From Hyaloraphidium curvatum (taxonomy: Eukaryota; Monoblepharomycota; Hyaloraphidiomycetes; Hyaloraphidiales; Hyaloraphidiaceae): a stretch of 64,000 nucleotides of DNA. Under the pieces are notes generated by a model that searched no databases, had not been told where the DNA came from, and saw nothing but the letters and a program-made list of their open reading frames with translations. The translations under genes were made by a program, and so were the position numbers. Location of the stretch: the NCBI GenBank assembly GCA_025558095.1, contig JAIVFI010000030.1:1-64000 (forward strand), written 5' to 3'. This document shows, in pieces, positions 1-10,333 of the stretch (position 1 is the first letter of the stretch; each line of letters opens with the position of its first letter).

Positions 1-537
1 CAGGTGCTGCCCCGCGTAGGCGTTGTAGTCCGGGTGCTGCTGAGAATAGCCGGCCCACTGGCCCGCCTGGGGATGGGGGTATCCCTGCACGGCGGTCCCC
101 GCCGACGACGACGACAGGTGGTGGTCCGACACCCCGCGTTCCTGGTACTCCCCGTCGGTGGTGGCCGAGCCCGAGCCGGCGCGGTTCGCGGAGCGGGAGG
201 CCCCGGCCGACCGGAAGCCCTTCTCGCCCTTTGCCGGGAACACGCAGGGGAGCTCCTTGGCGCGGCAGCGGGCACAGGCGCCCCCTCCGGCTGCCTCCTC
301 GCCCTCGCACGTCTTTCGGGCGCTGCGGCAGCTATTGCACGCGACCTTGCGGCGAGGGGGAAGGGGCGCGTCGGCGTCGCCGTCGCCGTCGCCGGTCGGG
401 TAGGCGCAGCCGTGGCCCGCGGCCGCGCACCGCGAGCACGCCGGCAGCTTCCGGTCGCAGCTGCGCTTCCGGGCGCGGCACGCGAGGCAGTTGAGCGCCG
501 CCCCGCCCTCGCGCGGCCGCTTCTTGCCGTCGCCCAT
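1..537 (-). CDS. Transcription factor with two tandem Zn2Cys6 clusters (3' part off the window)
   Basis: The start codon is at 537-535 and the frame stays open to the window edge, giving 179 codons with no stop. Residues 17-44 form a canonical Zn2Cys6 cluster with spacing C-X2-C-X6-C-X6-C-X2-C-X6-C and a basic stretch between Cys2 and Cys3. Residues 67-98 form a second six-cysteine cluster, C-X2-C-X6-C-X10-C-X2-C-X6-C, preceded by PPRRK. The tail after it is Ser/Gly/Gln-rich. The segment FPAKGEKGF after cluster 2 recurs as FPAPGEKGF in the gene at 1814, so the two are paralogues. Zn2Cys6 proteins are nuclear DNA-binding regulators specific to fungi; the target is unknown. It is transcribed divergently from the gene at 1814. 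Confidence 0.85.
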   Translation of the reverse strand, partial: MGDGKKRPREGGAALNCLACRARKRSCDRKLPACSRCAAAGHGCAYPTGDGDGDADAPLPPRRKVACNSCRSARKTCEGEEAAGGGACARCRAKELPCVFPAKGEKGFRSAGASRSANRAGSGSATTDGEYQERGVSDHHLSSSSAGTAVQGYPHPQAGQWAGYSQQHPDYNAYAGQHL

Positions 538-1813
538 GTAAACGGCGGGCCCCGGGAACCGGTTTGGGCGGCAAACAAACAATCGCGGCGAGCGGGCGAC
601 GCCTCCCACGCGGCCGCACGCCGGCAAGGACGCCGCGCCGAGCAGAAGCGGGTTCCGAGCGGGCCGGGCCCGCACGAGCAGCCAGGGGAGCAGGGGGCGG
701 GAACCAGCCTCCGCTCCATGACGCATCGTCGGAGCCAAAATCCCCGTGCGACCGCCGGCAGTTGGATCCGGGATCGTGCAGTCCTATACGGCTGCCATCG
801 TACGAGAGCAGCGAAGCGGATCGGTTTCCGGTTCGCCCGCCCCCGCGCAAGTTCGAGCGTGGCCGAACGAAAAAAAGGAGCAGGGACCGCGGCCGCCTTT
901 CGGACGGCGGGCCAGAGGCACGCATCCGCCAGCTGCGTAAGCAGGGGCCACCCGGCAGACGCCGCACCGCTCGGCGCCTCGGCGTGCGCCGGGTGGCGAT
1001 GTGTGAAGGGTGCCCCGGTGCTAGACGGCCACGAAAACCCGCCCGAGCCCGTTGATGGCAACTTGAAACTGGGCGGTCGATTCCGCCGGAAAAGTCGTCG
1101 GTAACATACGCTCATGCTGTCGGAGATTTTCCAGTCGATGGCGTGGGCGGGGAACCCGAGGGAGGAAAGGCGACCGGTTCGTTCCGCGGTCTTGGGCCGA
1201 GAAGCACAGGTTCCCGGCAGCCTGGCAATGCTTCAGCGGCCCGCGGTTGAGAAGGTGCGGAGGCGTGTCTTTTTGATGACTTCCTGCCGTTTTTTCTGGG
1301 GGGCGTCCATGGCACGATATGGTCCTTTGCTCGTCAGAAGAGTCCGGGGTCCCTGCAGGCACGCTCACCTGTCCAGAGGCCGGTGCATCCCGTGGTCCGG
1401 AACACAGAAAGATGCTGTCCGAGCCGATTCCGCGGCGACACTTCCCGCGTGAGGCGATCGCGAAACCGGAACAGGAACGTCTACGAGACAATACGGGCGA
1501 GGCGATTGGCATTGCTGCAAACGAAAGTTCCAAGTCCCTGTATTTTTCTTTCATCTTCCCTCGTTTCGCTTCCCTGGGAGCGTGTTGCGGAGCAGATCCT
1601 GTGTTGGCACGGGCGGCCACCTCCGCTCGCCGCAGCGCCGCGCTGGTACGTACGGTCCCGTCGCCTTGCCACCCTCTCCCTGTGGGATTCACCCCACGGA
1701 GAGAGGACACACGGGACGAACGACCAGCGAGCTCTCTCCCGACGGGAACCCGTCGTAACCGTGGGCTCGACTTGTGAGCGGCACGGGGAAGCGCGACGCG
1801 TTCCCGGCGCGGC
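538..1813. other. Intergenic region between two divergent double-zinc-cluster genes
   Basis: About 1.28 kb with no convincing gene. The open frames here have no recognisable domain and no supporting splice structure. It presumably carries both promoters. Confidence 0.5.
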
Positions 1814-4135
1814 ATGTCCGCGCCGAGCCGCCCGCGGGTGCCGCCGTCGAGCTGCCTCGCCTGCCGCGTCCGCCGAAGGAAGTGCGACCTGGCGAGGCCC
1901 GCGTGTTCGCGGTGCGCGTCGACGGGGAACGATTGCCGCTACCCCGAGGGCGGGACGTGGGAGGGCAGGGACAGGGAGGCCGGCCCACCCCGCCGGAAAA
2001 AGGCGTGCAAGGCCTGCCGCCTGATCCGAAAGTCTTGCGAGGCCGCCGTTGGAGATCAGGACGGGGAACCGAAGCCGGGGGACGGGCCGTGCGCGAGGTG
2101 CCTCGAGAGGGGAATCGAGTGCGTTTTCCCGGCGCCGGGGGAGAAGGGCTTCCGCACGAGGAGGGAATCCGCACGTCGTTCCGATGATGGAGATGAGGAT
2201 GTGGTGGAGGAGGAGGGGTTTGTCGACCCGGAGGACGGGGTGGACGCGGCTCCCTGCTCGCTCTCCCCTTATTGGACCTCGGCCTCGTGGGCGTCGTCTT
2301 CGGAGGTTCCGACACCTTCGTTGGCCCCCGCTTTCGGACCCCAGGAGGCTACCTCCCCCGCGGAACCCAAGCCCGCCGCCGCACCCACGCTCACGATGCA
2401 GTTCCTTCTTTCGCTCCTCCCCGACTTTTTTGACGTCGCGGACGCGCTCTATCCGGTGTTCGATCCCCCGACCTTCCTCGCCGGCGCCATCAACGGCACC
2501 CTCCCCGACCTCCCCCTCAAATCCGTCCTCCTGGCCGCCCTGCGCCAGGGCTACGACAACGGCGACCCGCGGCTGCGGGACGGCGACGCGGTCCGTGCCA
2601 CGGAGCTGTCGCTGTTCGCCGACGTGAAGCGGGACGTGTCCCACCTCGCCGGCCGCGGCATCCGGAGCCTGCCCTTCAGGGAGCAGCCCGCTGCCGTCGG
2701 CGCCCTCGTGTGCCTGATCGCCTGGTGCCACAATGCCGCGATGCTGGAGGCCGCGAGGGAGATGGCCGCGCTGGCTGCCCAGTGGGCCCGCGAGGCATTG
2801 CTGGCCGAGCGCGGCAAGATGCCCTGGGAGGATCGGTTCGCGGAGCTGCTGGGCGCGCCGGACGAGTGGACCGCCCGCGCGATGCCGCTCTCGCCGCCGC
2901 AGCTCCGCGCGCTGCGGGCGGAATGGGCGGAGCACATCCTCCCTACCCGGCTGTGCGTGCTACTGGCCAACATGGCGGGCCAGCGGCGCGATTGGACCCG
3001 CCGGGAAGAGCCGGTGCTGCACGAGCTTCTGAACGTGAGGGCGACCCCGTGCTACGCGGTCATCAAGGCCAGCGAGCAGGAAGACTGGGACGCGCGCACC
3101 GCGCCGCCGGTGCCGCCCATGTCGTCCATGGTCTCGTGGATGTCGCTGGAGCCGGGATCGCCGGCCCGCAGGGACGCGCTCCCGCCGCTTTCGGGGTACA
3201 TCCTCGGGGTGCGCAACGCTCTGCCCGTCATCTACAACGCCCTGCGCGCCCGGGCCGATGCCTTCCTCGCCGAGTGCCTGGCCGCGGGGGTGCGCACGCC
3301 GTTCCTCCTCGGCTCCGGCGCCGCCGGTCCCCACGAATCGAGCCTCTTGGCGCTGCGCGCACGGACCGACGCCGCCTTCCTCGACGCCATCTCGGCATGC
3401 CCCGCCGCCGCGCGGGGCGACGCCGCGGGGATGGTCCGCGCCCTCGAGCCCGCGCACGGTTTCTACCACGCGTGGGGGCAGGTGCACTACTTTTCCGCCT
3501 TGAAGGTGATGCGGCTGGAGATGTACTCGTCGTTCGGAGTGTTTCTGCTGGAGAGCGAGGTGGAGAGCTCGGAGGGGTCGGCGGATGCGGGAGGGGTGGT
3601 CGGCCTGGGCGAGGCTGTGGCGGACGAAATGGGGGCCGGTGGCGTCCTCACTGGTCTTCTCGCCGACGTAAGTGTTTTTATGCTTGGCCAGCGTGCTCGC
3701 TGCTAAGCCTCGTTGCTGACCGCCGGATGCCAGGTCATCCACGCTACCCAGGTCCTCAGGCAGCTCCTGGACCTGAACCCCGCCCTCGTCCGCGCGCTCC
3801 CGATCGCCGGTCCCCTCGTACTCCGCGTCGCCCTGCTTTCGACATTCATGTACCGCCGCGTCGAGCCCCTCCTCTCGGGCTCGCCGCACCTCACCGAGCT
3901 CGCCGACGACGTGCGCTCCGCCTTCTCGGTGCTCGAGGCAATGGCGGCACGCTGGCCCCGCAGCCTGCTCCCGGCGCAGCTGGCGTTCGCGCGAAAGGTC
4001 GCGGCCGGGCGGGATGTGACCGGGGCGGAGGTGGCAAGGGCGCACGGGAGGGGTTGGGTAGGCGAGGCGAACAACATCGAGGCGGCGGCGGCGCTGGCGG
4101 GGGTGCTGCGGGCCGCGTATGGCGGACAAGGGTGA
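1814..4135 (+). CDS. Transcription factor with two tandem Zn2Cys6 clusters
   Basis: Two exons, 1814-3667 and 3734-4135, joined over a 66-bp intron (GTAAGT donor, CTGACC branch, CAG acceptor); 751 aa. Cluster 1 lies at residues 14-41 (C-X2-C-X6-C-X6-C-X2-C-X6-C). Cluster 2 lies at residues 65-103 with a long middle loop (C-X2-C-X6-C-X17-C-X2-C-X6-C) and is preceded by RRKK. An acidic Asp/Glu stretch follows (about residues 120-140). The remaining roughly 550 residues are helical and resemble a fungal-TF middle-homology region in length and composition, though I see no single diagnostic motif. Both clusters and the FPAPGEKGF segment match the divergent neighbour, so the double cluster predates their duplication. 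It is likely a nuclear regulator; target unknown. Confidence 0.85.
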
Positions 4136-4272
4136 TTTGCGATCGTTTGTGGGGACGGGCGGTGATGTGAATGACAGCGGAGGTGGCTGATCGCCTGTTG
4201 GTGCGACCGTCGGGGTTCCGGGCCGCGACCCTCGTCACACGAAACTGACAGCGCGCGAACACCAAACAAACC

Positions 4273-7106
4273 ATGTTCGCTCCGTGGGCCTCCGCAGACG
4301 CAGGCGGCGTCGCCTTTGCCCTCCTTTCTTCGCTCGCCTTTGCCCTCGGTTCCCTCGGCGTCTCGGCCTGGCCCGCCTCCCGCGCCGCGGAGCTCGTCTT
4401 TCTCCGCTCCCTGGCGACCACCGCGCTGCTCCTCTTATGCTCTCCACGGTCCGCGGACGGCCGAATCTTGCCGAAAGGCTCGCTTGGCATCCTCATCCTG
4501 CGGGCTGCGGCTTCTGCGGTTGCCCTGGTCTGCGTGGTGGCCGCGGTCGGGGCGATCGGGCCCACGAGGGCCGCGGTGGTGGCGCAAAGTAGAGTGGTGA
4601 TCACGGTTCTGGCGGGTGCAATGTGGTTGGGAGAGGGCATCGGGGTGAGTTTTCGTTCACGAGCGGGAGAAGTCGCATAAGCTGACCGCCGGGCGTCGCC
4701 CAGGTCGTCGACTTGATCGCTGCAGTGCTCTGCGTTGCCGGCGTCGGCCTCGGCTCTCTGTCTCACCACGGCCCGGATGTTGGCCACGGCAACCTGGTCG
4801 GCATCCTCGCCGGCCTGGCCTCGGCGTGCGCCTCGGCCGCCCTGTCGATCAATACGCGGCACCTCGCTCGCCGCCCGATCCGCGGGCTCTCCGCGTCGCA
4901 CCTGCTCCTCGCCAACACCGCGGGCCCCGGCATTCTCCTGTTTCCCGTCGTGGCATGGGAACTTCTGACTCCTCGGATCGGCCCCCCGGGCCTCTGGGGC
5001 TTGGACTTGCCTCTCCTGGCCGCGATCGCGAGCCTCACCGCAGCGGGACAGTTCGCCTCCATCCGCGCGTCGCAGATGCTCCCCGCGGGTAGGGCAGCCC
5101 TGTGCTCGGCGTCGCAGGTGTGCTTCGCCATGCTGCTTGACCTTGCACTGGGGAAGCCGGTCGGGGTATGGGAGCTGGCCGGCGCGGGGTTGGTGCTGTC
5201 TTCGGTGGTCTGCGCGGCGGGACATGGTTCCGAGCAGGACGCCATGACCGGACGTGGCGAGATCCGACTGGAAGACGGGCGGGGCAAGAAAGACGCGGCT
5301 GACAGGCCGTCCGACGGTGAGCGCAGGTGTCGCTCCAGCCTGCGGGCTTTTGGCCTCCCGGGGCTGCTCCTGGTGGCGGCGGTGATCTGCATGATGCATG
5401 CGCAGAAGACTGGGCAAGCCACGGACGAGGACTTGGCCGAGATGCCGTTCCCGCCACCAGAGCCCGATCCAGCGCTGCCGATCGTGGAGAGACTGGTACA
5501 ACGCAATCACCCGGAGCCGGAATCCCAGATTCCGGACGACCCTCCGACCACGCCATTCGCGTTCCAGCAGTTCACCACCCGCGTCGTTGCTCTCTCCGCA
5601 TCCGTCGCCTCCCATCCTGACGCCACCCTGGTCGAGCTCACCGGCGACGTACGCGACCTCCTTCCCCTCGCCCCCCTCTCTTCCCCACACGAACTCCCCG
5701 CACGCTCGATCGACATCCCCCTCGCTCCAAAGATCACCTCCCTCTCGGGCGCACCCGTCACATACATGCTTCCCGGACCTGCCGGCGCCCAGCCCCGCGG
5801 CGCTGTCCTGCTCGTGCAGGCGTGCCACCGCTACGCCTCGTTCGCCGACTTTTTCCTGCTCCCGCAGCAGCGCCGCCTCGTCGCGCACCTGCTCTCGCTG
5901 GGATTCGCGGTGTTTTCGCCCGGGTACGTGCGGATGGGCCGCACGCTGGGGGATTCGTGCGTTGACATGTTCGATTACCCGTGGAACCCGGACCTCGTGC
6001 GGATGAAGGCCGCGGCGGAGGAAATGCTGGACCTGATGGAGGCACAGTTCGGCAAGGGGGTGCCGCTGTTCGCCTATAGCATCTCCGGCGTCGGCACCTT
6101 CCTCGCCGCCCTCGCGCGGATCGTCAGGTTCGATGCGGTCGCCATCGCCGCGAGCCCTTGGGACCCGAGCGACGGCCAGGCCGCCGCGACGCCCGTGCTC
6201 CTCCATGCCTTTGCTCGCGACTACCTCCTCCGCCCCGAGGCGGCGCTCGAGATCGCCGCGAAGCAAGGGCCGCGGAGGGTGCTCCTCGACCGGCGAGTGT
6301 TCACATCGCCGGACGGCAAAGCGCTGTGGAGCCTGCTCCCCGAGGCGTTCGGCTCGGAGCGGGACGCAGAGGGGCTGGTGGAGGCGCTGTGCGCGCAGGG
6401 GCACTGCGGGCGGTACACGGAGGCCGCGACCGGCGGGATCAACCGCACAGCCGATAGGGATGAGCTGGTGGAGCGGATCCCGGCGTACGGTGCGGCGTTG
6501 CAGAGCACTCGGAACGCGACCGCGCCGCCGGGGAGGGAACCGAGGCGGGTCGTGGACATGGAGCTGGGGATGTACCAGCCCGGTGGGGAGGTTGTTGTGC
6601 TCGCCGGATACCTCGGCTGACGTCTCGTTGTTGCGACAGGGTACTTCGAAAACGTCACGGACTTCCACGAGGTGTTCGAAGCGCCCCGGCTCGAGATGTA
6701 CCGCAAGGCCATGCCCCTGGACGCGCTTACCTACGCCGTGCGCAGCGAGAGGGAGAAGAGGGAGGGCAGGGCTGGTGCACGCGGCCGAAAGCTCTTCCGG
6801 CGCCTCCTCGGCGCGGCGGAGGACGAAGGCGGGCCGTACTACGCGTGTCCCTGGCGCGAGGACGAGTTCGATGCCGCCGACGCCGGCTGCGACGTCCTCC
6901 GGCACGAGGTGCCAGAGGCTTTCTACGCCGCGCTCTTGGAAGACCCCGACTTCGGGCCTCTGGTTCGCAGGAAGGCGAGGCTGTACCACAACCTGGCGCT
7001 CAGGCTGGCGGTGCAGGCGCTGGGGTACTACCACAGCAGCTTCGCGGACTTTGGGATCAAGGAGGAGGTCGGGGCGTGGTTCTGGAGGCACCTCGGATCG
7101 GGGTGA
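4273..7106 (+). CDS. EamA/DMT-type transporter fused to an alpha/beta-hydrolase-like domain
   Basis: Three exons: 4273-4644, 4704-6582 and 6640-7106 (introns 59 and 57 bp, GTGAGT and GTGGGG donors); about 905 aa. Residues 1 to about 330 contain up to ten hydrophobic helices arranged as two EamA-like repeats, as in drug/metabolite transporters of the membrane. After one more hydrophobic segment (VAAVICMM) comes a soluble region. Its segments GAVLLVQACHRY and AYSISGVGTF resemble the strand and nucleophile elbow of an alpha/beta hydrolase, but the classical GxSxG is not exact, so catalysis is uncertain. The last exon encodes a charged helical tail. The in-frame join has no internal stop, so fusion is the simplest reading; two genes misjoined is the alternative. 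A decayed copy of the last exon lies at 8421-8660. Confidence 0.65.
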
Positions 7107-7644
7107 GGGAGGATCGGAGCGGATGCAGGATCAGGCGGGAACGAGACGAGGGGCGGTCGGAACTGTTTTCCGCGCCGTGTCTACATTGCACTTCATCTAT
7201 CTCCTTTGCATCGATCAGAAACGGTGGTTTTGTGTGCATTGGTCGGTCCTCGGGGCGACGGTCGAGGCCGTTCGGGCCTGAACGGCGGCTGGTTAAGCTC
7301 CGACGGAGGACGCTGCCTTTTCCGTTCCCTTCGGACCCCGACGGAACGCTTCTGCAGAAGTTAAGGGCGGGATAGGCACGGCTGGACCATGGCAAGAGCG
7401 CGCTGGGGTTGCGGTTCCCCCCGGGTCCACTTTTCTGGCCGGTGAGTCGACGGCGTGGGGCCCCAGAGCCCTGGCCGATGACGTCGCGGGGCGGTGCCTG
7501 ATCCCCACAACAAAGGACCCCTCTCACACGGCCCCTCTCCGCTGCCCTGCAACGACCTAACCCGAACGTAGGCCCGCTCCCCGCGTGCTTTGCCCCTCGC
7601 CCGCGGCTGAGCTCAACCTCCGCCCAAGGCCCGCCGTCCGAGCC
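7107..7644. other. Intergenic region
   Basis: About 540 bases. No gene, RNA or repeat could be supported. Confidence 0.4.
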
Positions 7645-8252
7645 ATGGCGCGCATCTCCGCAACCATCCTGATCGCCCTCGCGGCCGTTGCCTGCCTCTT
7701 CGTCGGTGCGTCCGCCCTGTAAGTTGTCTTCGTGGGGCACCGCAACGCGGCAGGCCACTGAACGGAGCCCGCCCCCGCCCCAGGCCTGCCGACGAAGCCC
7801 GCGCCCTGAGCGTAAGGAGCTGCTCCGAGTGCCCCGAAGAGACACACTACTGGTGCGTTCCTCGTCCGCTTGCGGTCGCCATGGGCCCCTGCTGATCGAC
7901 CATCGCCCCGCCCCCGGCCAGCGAATACTCCGAAGCCGGCACAATTTGCCTCGCCTACGCCAACGCCCGCTCGCTCTACCGCCGCTACGCCCCGCAGTGC
8001 GGCGCCGTCGGCCAGGACTGCTGCCCCGGCTACTCGTGCACCGCCCCCGCCGTCTGCAAGTTCGGCCCGCCCACGGCCTGCGTCACCTGCGGGCTGCTGT
8101 ACAACCCGTGCTGCGGCGGGATGGGCGGCACCTGCACTGCCGGGGCGTGCGACAGCTTCGGGACCTGCGTGCCGTGCGGCGGGTCGGGGCAGCCGTGCTG
8201 CGCCGGGAACCAGTGCAACAGCGGGCCCTGCTTCACCAGCACCTGCTTGTGA
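7645..8252 (+). CDS. Small secreted cysteine-rich protein
   Basis: Three exons, 7645-7718, 7784-7852 and 7922-8252, with introns that keep frame (GTAAGT and GTGCGT donors, CAG acceptors); 157 aa. Residues 1-25 form a signal peptide (basic start, then a run of Ile/Leu/Ala). The mature part has more than 20 cysteines, including paired CC in the last 60 residues, suggesting a disulfide-knotted extracellular protein. The N-terminal motif (S-C-x2-C...H-Y-C-E-Y...L-Y-R-R-Y-A-P-x-C) recurs in the gene at 62405-62798, so both belong to one family. The function is not recognised; such proteins are often cell-wall or effector-like. Confidence 0.7.
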
Positions 8253-8420
8253 GGAGGGCAGAAGGAAGGTTTCCAGGCAGCCAAGCATCGCTTCTATCAG
8301 TCTCGCCAAGTAGCCGCCGCAGTGTGGATCGTCGGAAGTATCGGATATCAAACAGGCGTCACGTTGCTTCGCACCCGCTGGCGGCCACCGTCCCGGCGAT
8401 CCAGCCGAGCCCACCAGTCC

Positions 8421-8660
8421 GTGGCGCGATGACGAGTTCGATCCCGCCGATGCCGGGTGCGACGTCCTGCGGCACAAGTCCCCGGGGCTTTCTACGCCGC
8501 ACCGCTTGACGACCCCGACTCCGGCCCGCTGGTCCGCAGGGAGGGGCCGCTGTTCCACGATGTCGTCCTCCGGCACGCTGTGCAGGAGCTGCGGTGTTAC
8601 CACATCAGCTCCTCGGACTTTGTCTATCGAGGAGGAGGTCGGGGGGTGGTTTTTTGAGGT
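8421..8660 (+). pseudogene. Decayed copy of the last exon of the transporter-hydrolase gene
   Basis: Translated piecewise, this stretch follows the end of the 4273-7106 protein closely: WRDDEFDPADAGCDVLRH against WREDEFDAADAGCDVLRH, then FYAAPLDDPDSGPLVRR against FYAALLEDPDFGPLVRR, then an ADF/SDF-like end. Small frame changes near 8480 and 8620 break the reading frame, and no upstream exon is present. It is a partial tandem duplicate about 1.3 kb downstream of its source. Confidence 0.8.
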
Positions 8661-9001
8661 ACATCACGGCCCTGGGACCGCTGCAGCCGGAGCGCTGGGG
8701 CGCCCGCGAAGACGTTGTCGAGCGATTTCCGTGCCATTCCGGGGTGGACCATGCTTCTGATTCCGCGCGCCCATGTGACCATCCGTACGTGAGCGACGGA
8801 ACTACATTCGATACAAAACCCAACTCCCGCACCTCGGATGTCGCCTCGCGCCTCCGATCCCGCGTCCCGTCGCCGGTCGCCCCACGTGCGTGCGGCGCAC
8901 CCGCCCGAAGACCCTTGGGCCGCCCAAACGCGCCGCCAATCTCCGTTCAGCACCGCCCCAACCCGGCAACAGGGCCGCCCCGTGCGGTGCCGCGAGACAG
9001 A
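8661..9001. other. Intergenic region
   Basis: About 340 bases between the exon pseudogene and a small membrane-protein ORF; nothing recognisable. Confidence 0.4.
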
Positions 9002-9256
9002 ATGGGCGCGGGAAAAGCGCTCGAAGACGGGTTCCCGCCGCCCCGCCCGCCGGACGAGCCGCACGCGGGGGAAGGGGAGGGCGGGGAGCGCGGGCGCCGC
9101 GCGGCCGACCGCGCTGTCTGGGCGTCGCTGCTGGGCGCCGGCGCCGCGCTGCTTATTTTCGCCGTCGTGCTGGCGGCGTTCGAGGCCGCGTTCCCGGATT
9201 CCGCGTCGGGCGCGGCGTGGGAGGACTGGGGAGGGCCGGCGGACGGGGCGGCATGA
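9002..9256 (+). CDS. Small single-pass membrane protein (hypothetical)
   Basis: 84 codons, uninterrupted. Residues 1-40 are Pro/Glu/Gly-rich and hydrophilic. A single hydrophobic helix (about residues 43-63, LLGAGAALLIFAVVLAAF) follows a basic patch, and a short acidic tail ends the protein. No family is recognised. The ATG and the clear hydrophilic-TM-hydrophilic layout favour a real gene, but length and GC bias mean chance is possible. A second ORF of similar layout lies at 9973. Confidence 0.4.
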   Translation: MGAGKALEDGFPPPRPPDEPHAGEGEGGERGRRAADRAVWASLLGAGAALLIFAVVLAAFEAAFPDSASGAAWEDWGGPADGAA

Positions 9257-9972
9257 GGGCTCGGCGCCGCGCGGACGGGAACACCGGGACGGCCCGCCGG
9301 GCACGTGGGACCGATCGTGGGGATCGAATGCGCCGACTCGCGGCGGGATTGGGCACGAATGGGGGTTCGGCCGGAGGGGGGGCTTCCTTGCCGCAGCGGA
9401 TCGGCGACGGCGGTGGCCGGTGGTGGCGACACCCCTCGCTCCCTCTCCAGGGCACGCGAACTCGATCGGCGGATCGGAAACTTCCGTGCCGCACTGGAAT
9501 GCATGTTCCGCCGGCTGCGGGCCGGGATGCTCGGGATGCCGCTGGCGGCGCCGTGTTTGGCGCGGCGAGCCGGCCCGCAAGGACAGTGGCCCGCCCGCGG
9601 GATCGACCGGCGCCACTGCAGGGACTCACGGACGGCACGTATTCTTCAGATGGACCGGGAGAGAACGGTTGGCTCGGATTGGCGGTCGCGCTACCCTCGA
9701 TGTCCGCATCGCGAGCGAAGGAGCGAGGCGGAGCGGATTCGCCCCGGCAGACACAGACGTAGAGACATGTAGACCAGCTTAGAACGGACATCAATTCTGC
9801 ATCCGCCGGACGGCACCGTGCTTCTTCCACCTTCATCGCGGCGACCGATCAGCCGCTCCGGGGCACGTGCCCGACCGCTTCCCGCGTCCCGCATCCCGCA
9901 TCGTCACTCCCCTCCATCCCCCCCCTCTCCCCTCCCTCCCTGCCCCCATCTACCGTCCCCCCGCCGCCCCCG
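9257..9972. other. Intergenic region
   Basis: About 715 bases; open frames on both strands look like GC-driven chance ORFs. Nothing recognisable. Confidence 0.4.
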
Positions 9973-10161
9973 ATGCAGCGCTTCCGCCCCCTCCTCGACG
10001 GCAGCCCGCCGCCCTCCTTCGGCGGCGCCCTCCGCCTCCGCATCACGCTGCTGCTCTCCGCCGCCGCCCTCCTGGGCGTGGGCGTATGGCACGCCGTCGT
10101 GGGGCTGCTGGCGTCGCGGGAACAAGGGGGCTGGGCGGTGCGGGGCAACGCGAGCGGGTGA
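9973..10161 (+). CDS. Small single-pass membrane protein (hypothetical)
   Basis: 62 codons: a short basic/Pro start, then one hydrophobic helix (about residues 24-45), then a polar tail. No family is recognised. Its small size and position at the tail of the minus-strand transporter gene make it tentative. Confidence 0.35.
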   Translation: MQRFRPLLDGSPPPSFGGALRLRITLLLSAAALLGVGVWHAVVGLLASREQGGWAVRGNASG

Positions 10162-10333
10162 GGGGAGCGGACGAGGGGGGCCCGCAGCGCTCGGGGGCCC
10201 GACCCGGACGGACTGCCGCCTCGGGGACACCGGCCGTCTCGATTGCGGAGCCTCTAATCGGCCCGCGGGTATCCCACAACACGACGCAGATCGGTATCCC
10301 GGTATCCCCCCCCCCCCCCCCTTCCCGCGGCGC

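Noticed and set aside
1481-2935. Minus-strand open frame opposite the zinc-cluster gene
   Set aside because: No domain; antisense of the coding zinc clusters.
3891-7091. Very long minus-strand open frame (over 1000 codons) opposite the transporter-hydrolase gene
   Set aside because: It is antisense to a well-supported spliced gene; low-complexity Arg/Ala/Pro composition and no domain. GC bias removes stop codons.
10304-10321. Run of C residues as a possible regulatory element
   Set aside because: A simple homopolymer in GC-rich DNA; no support for function.
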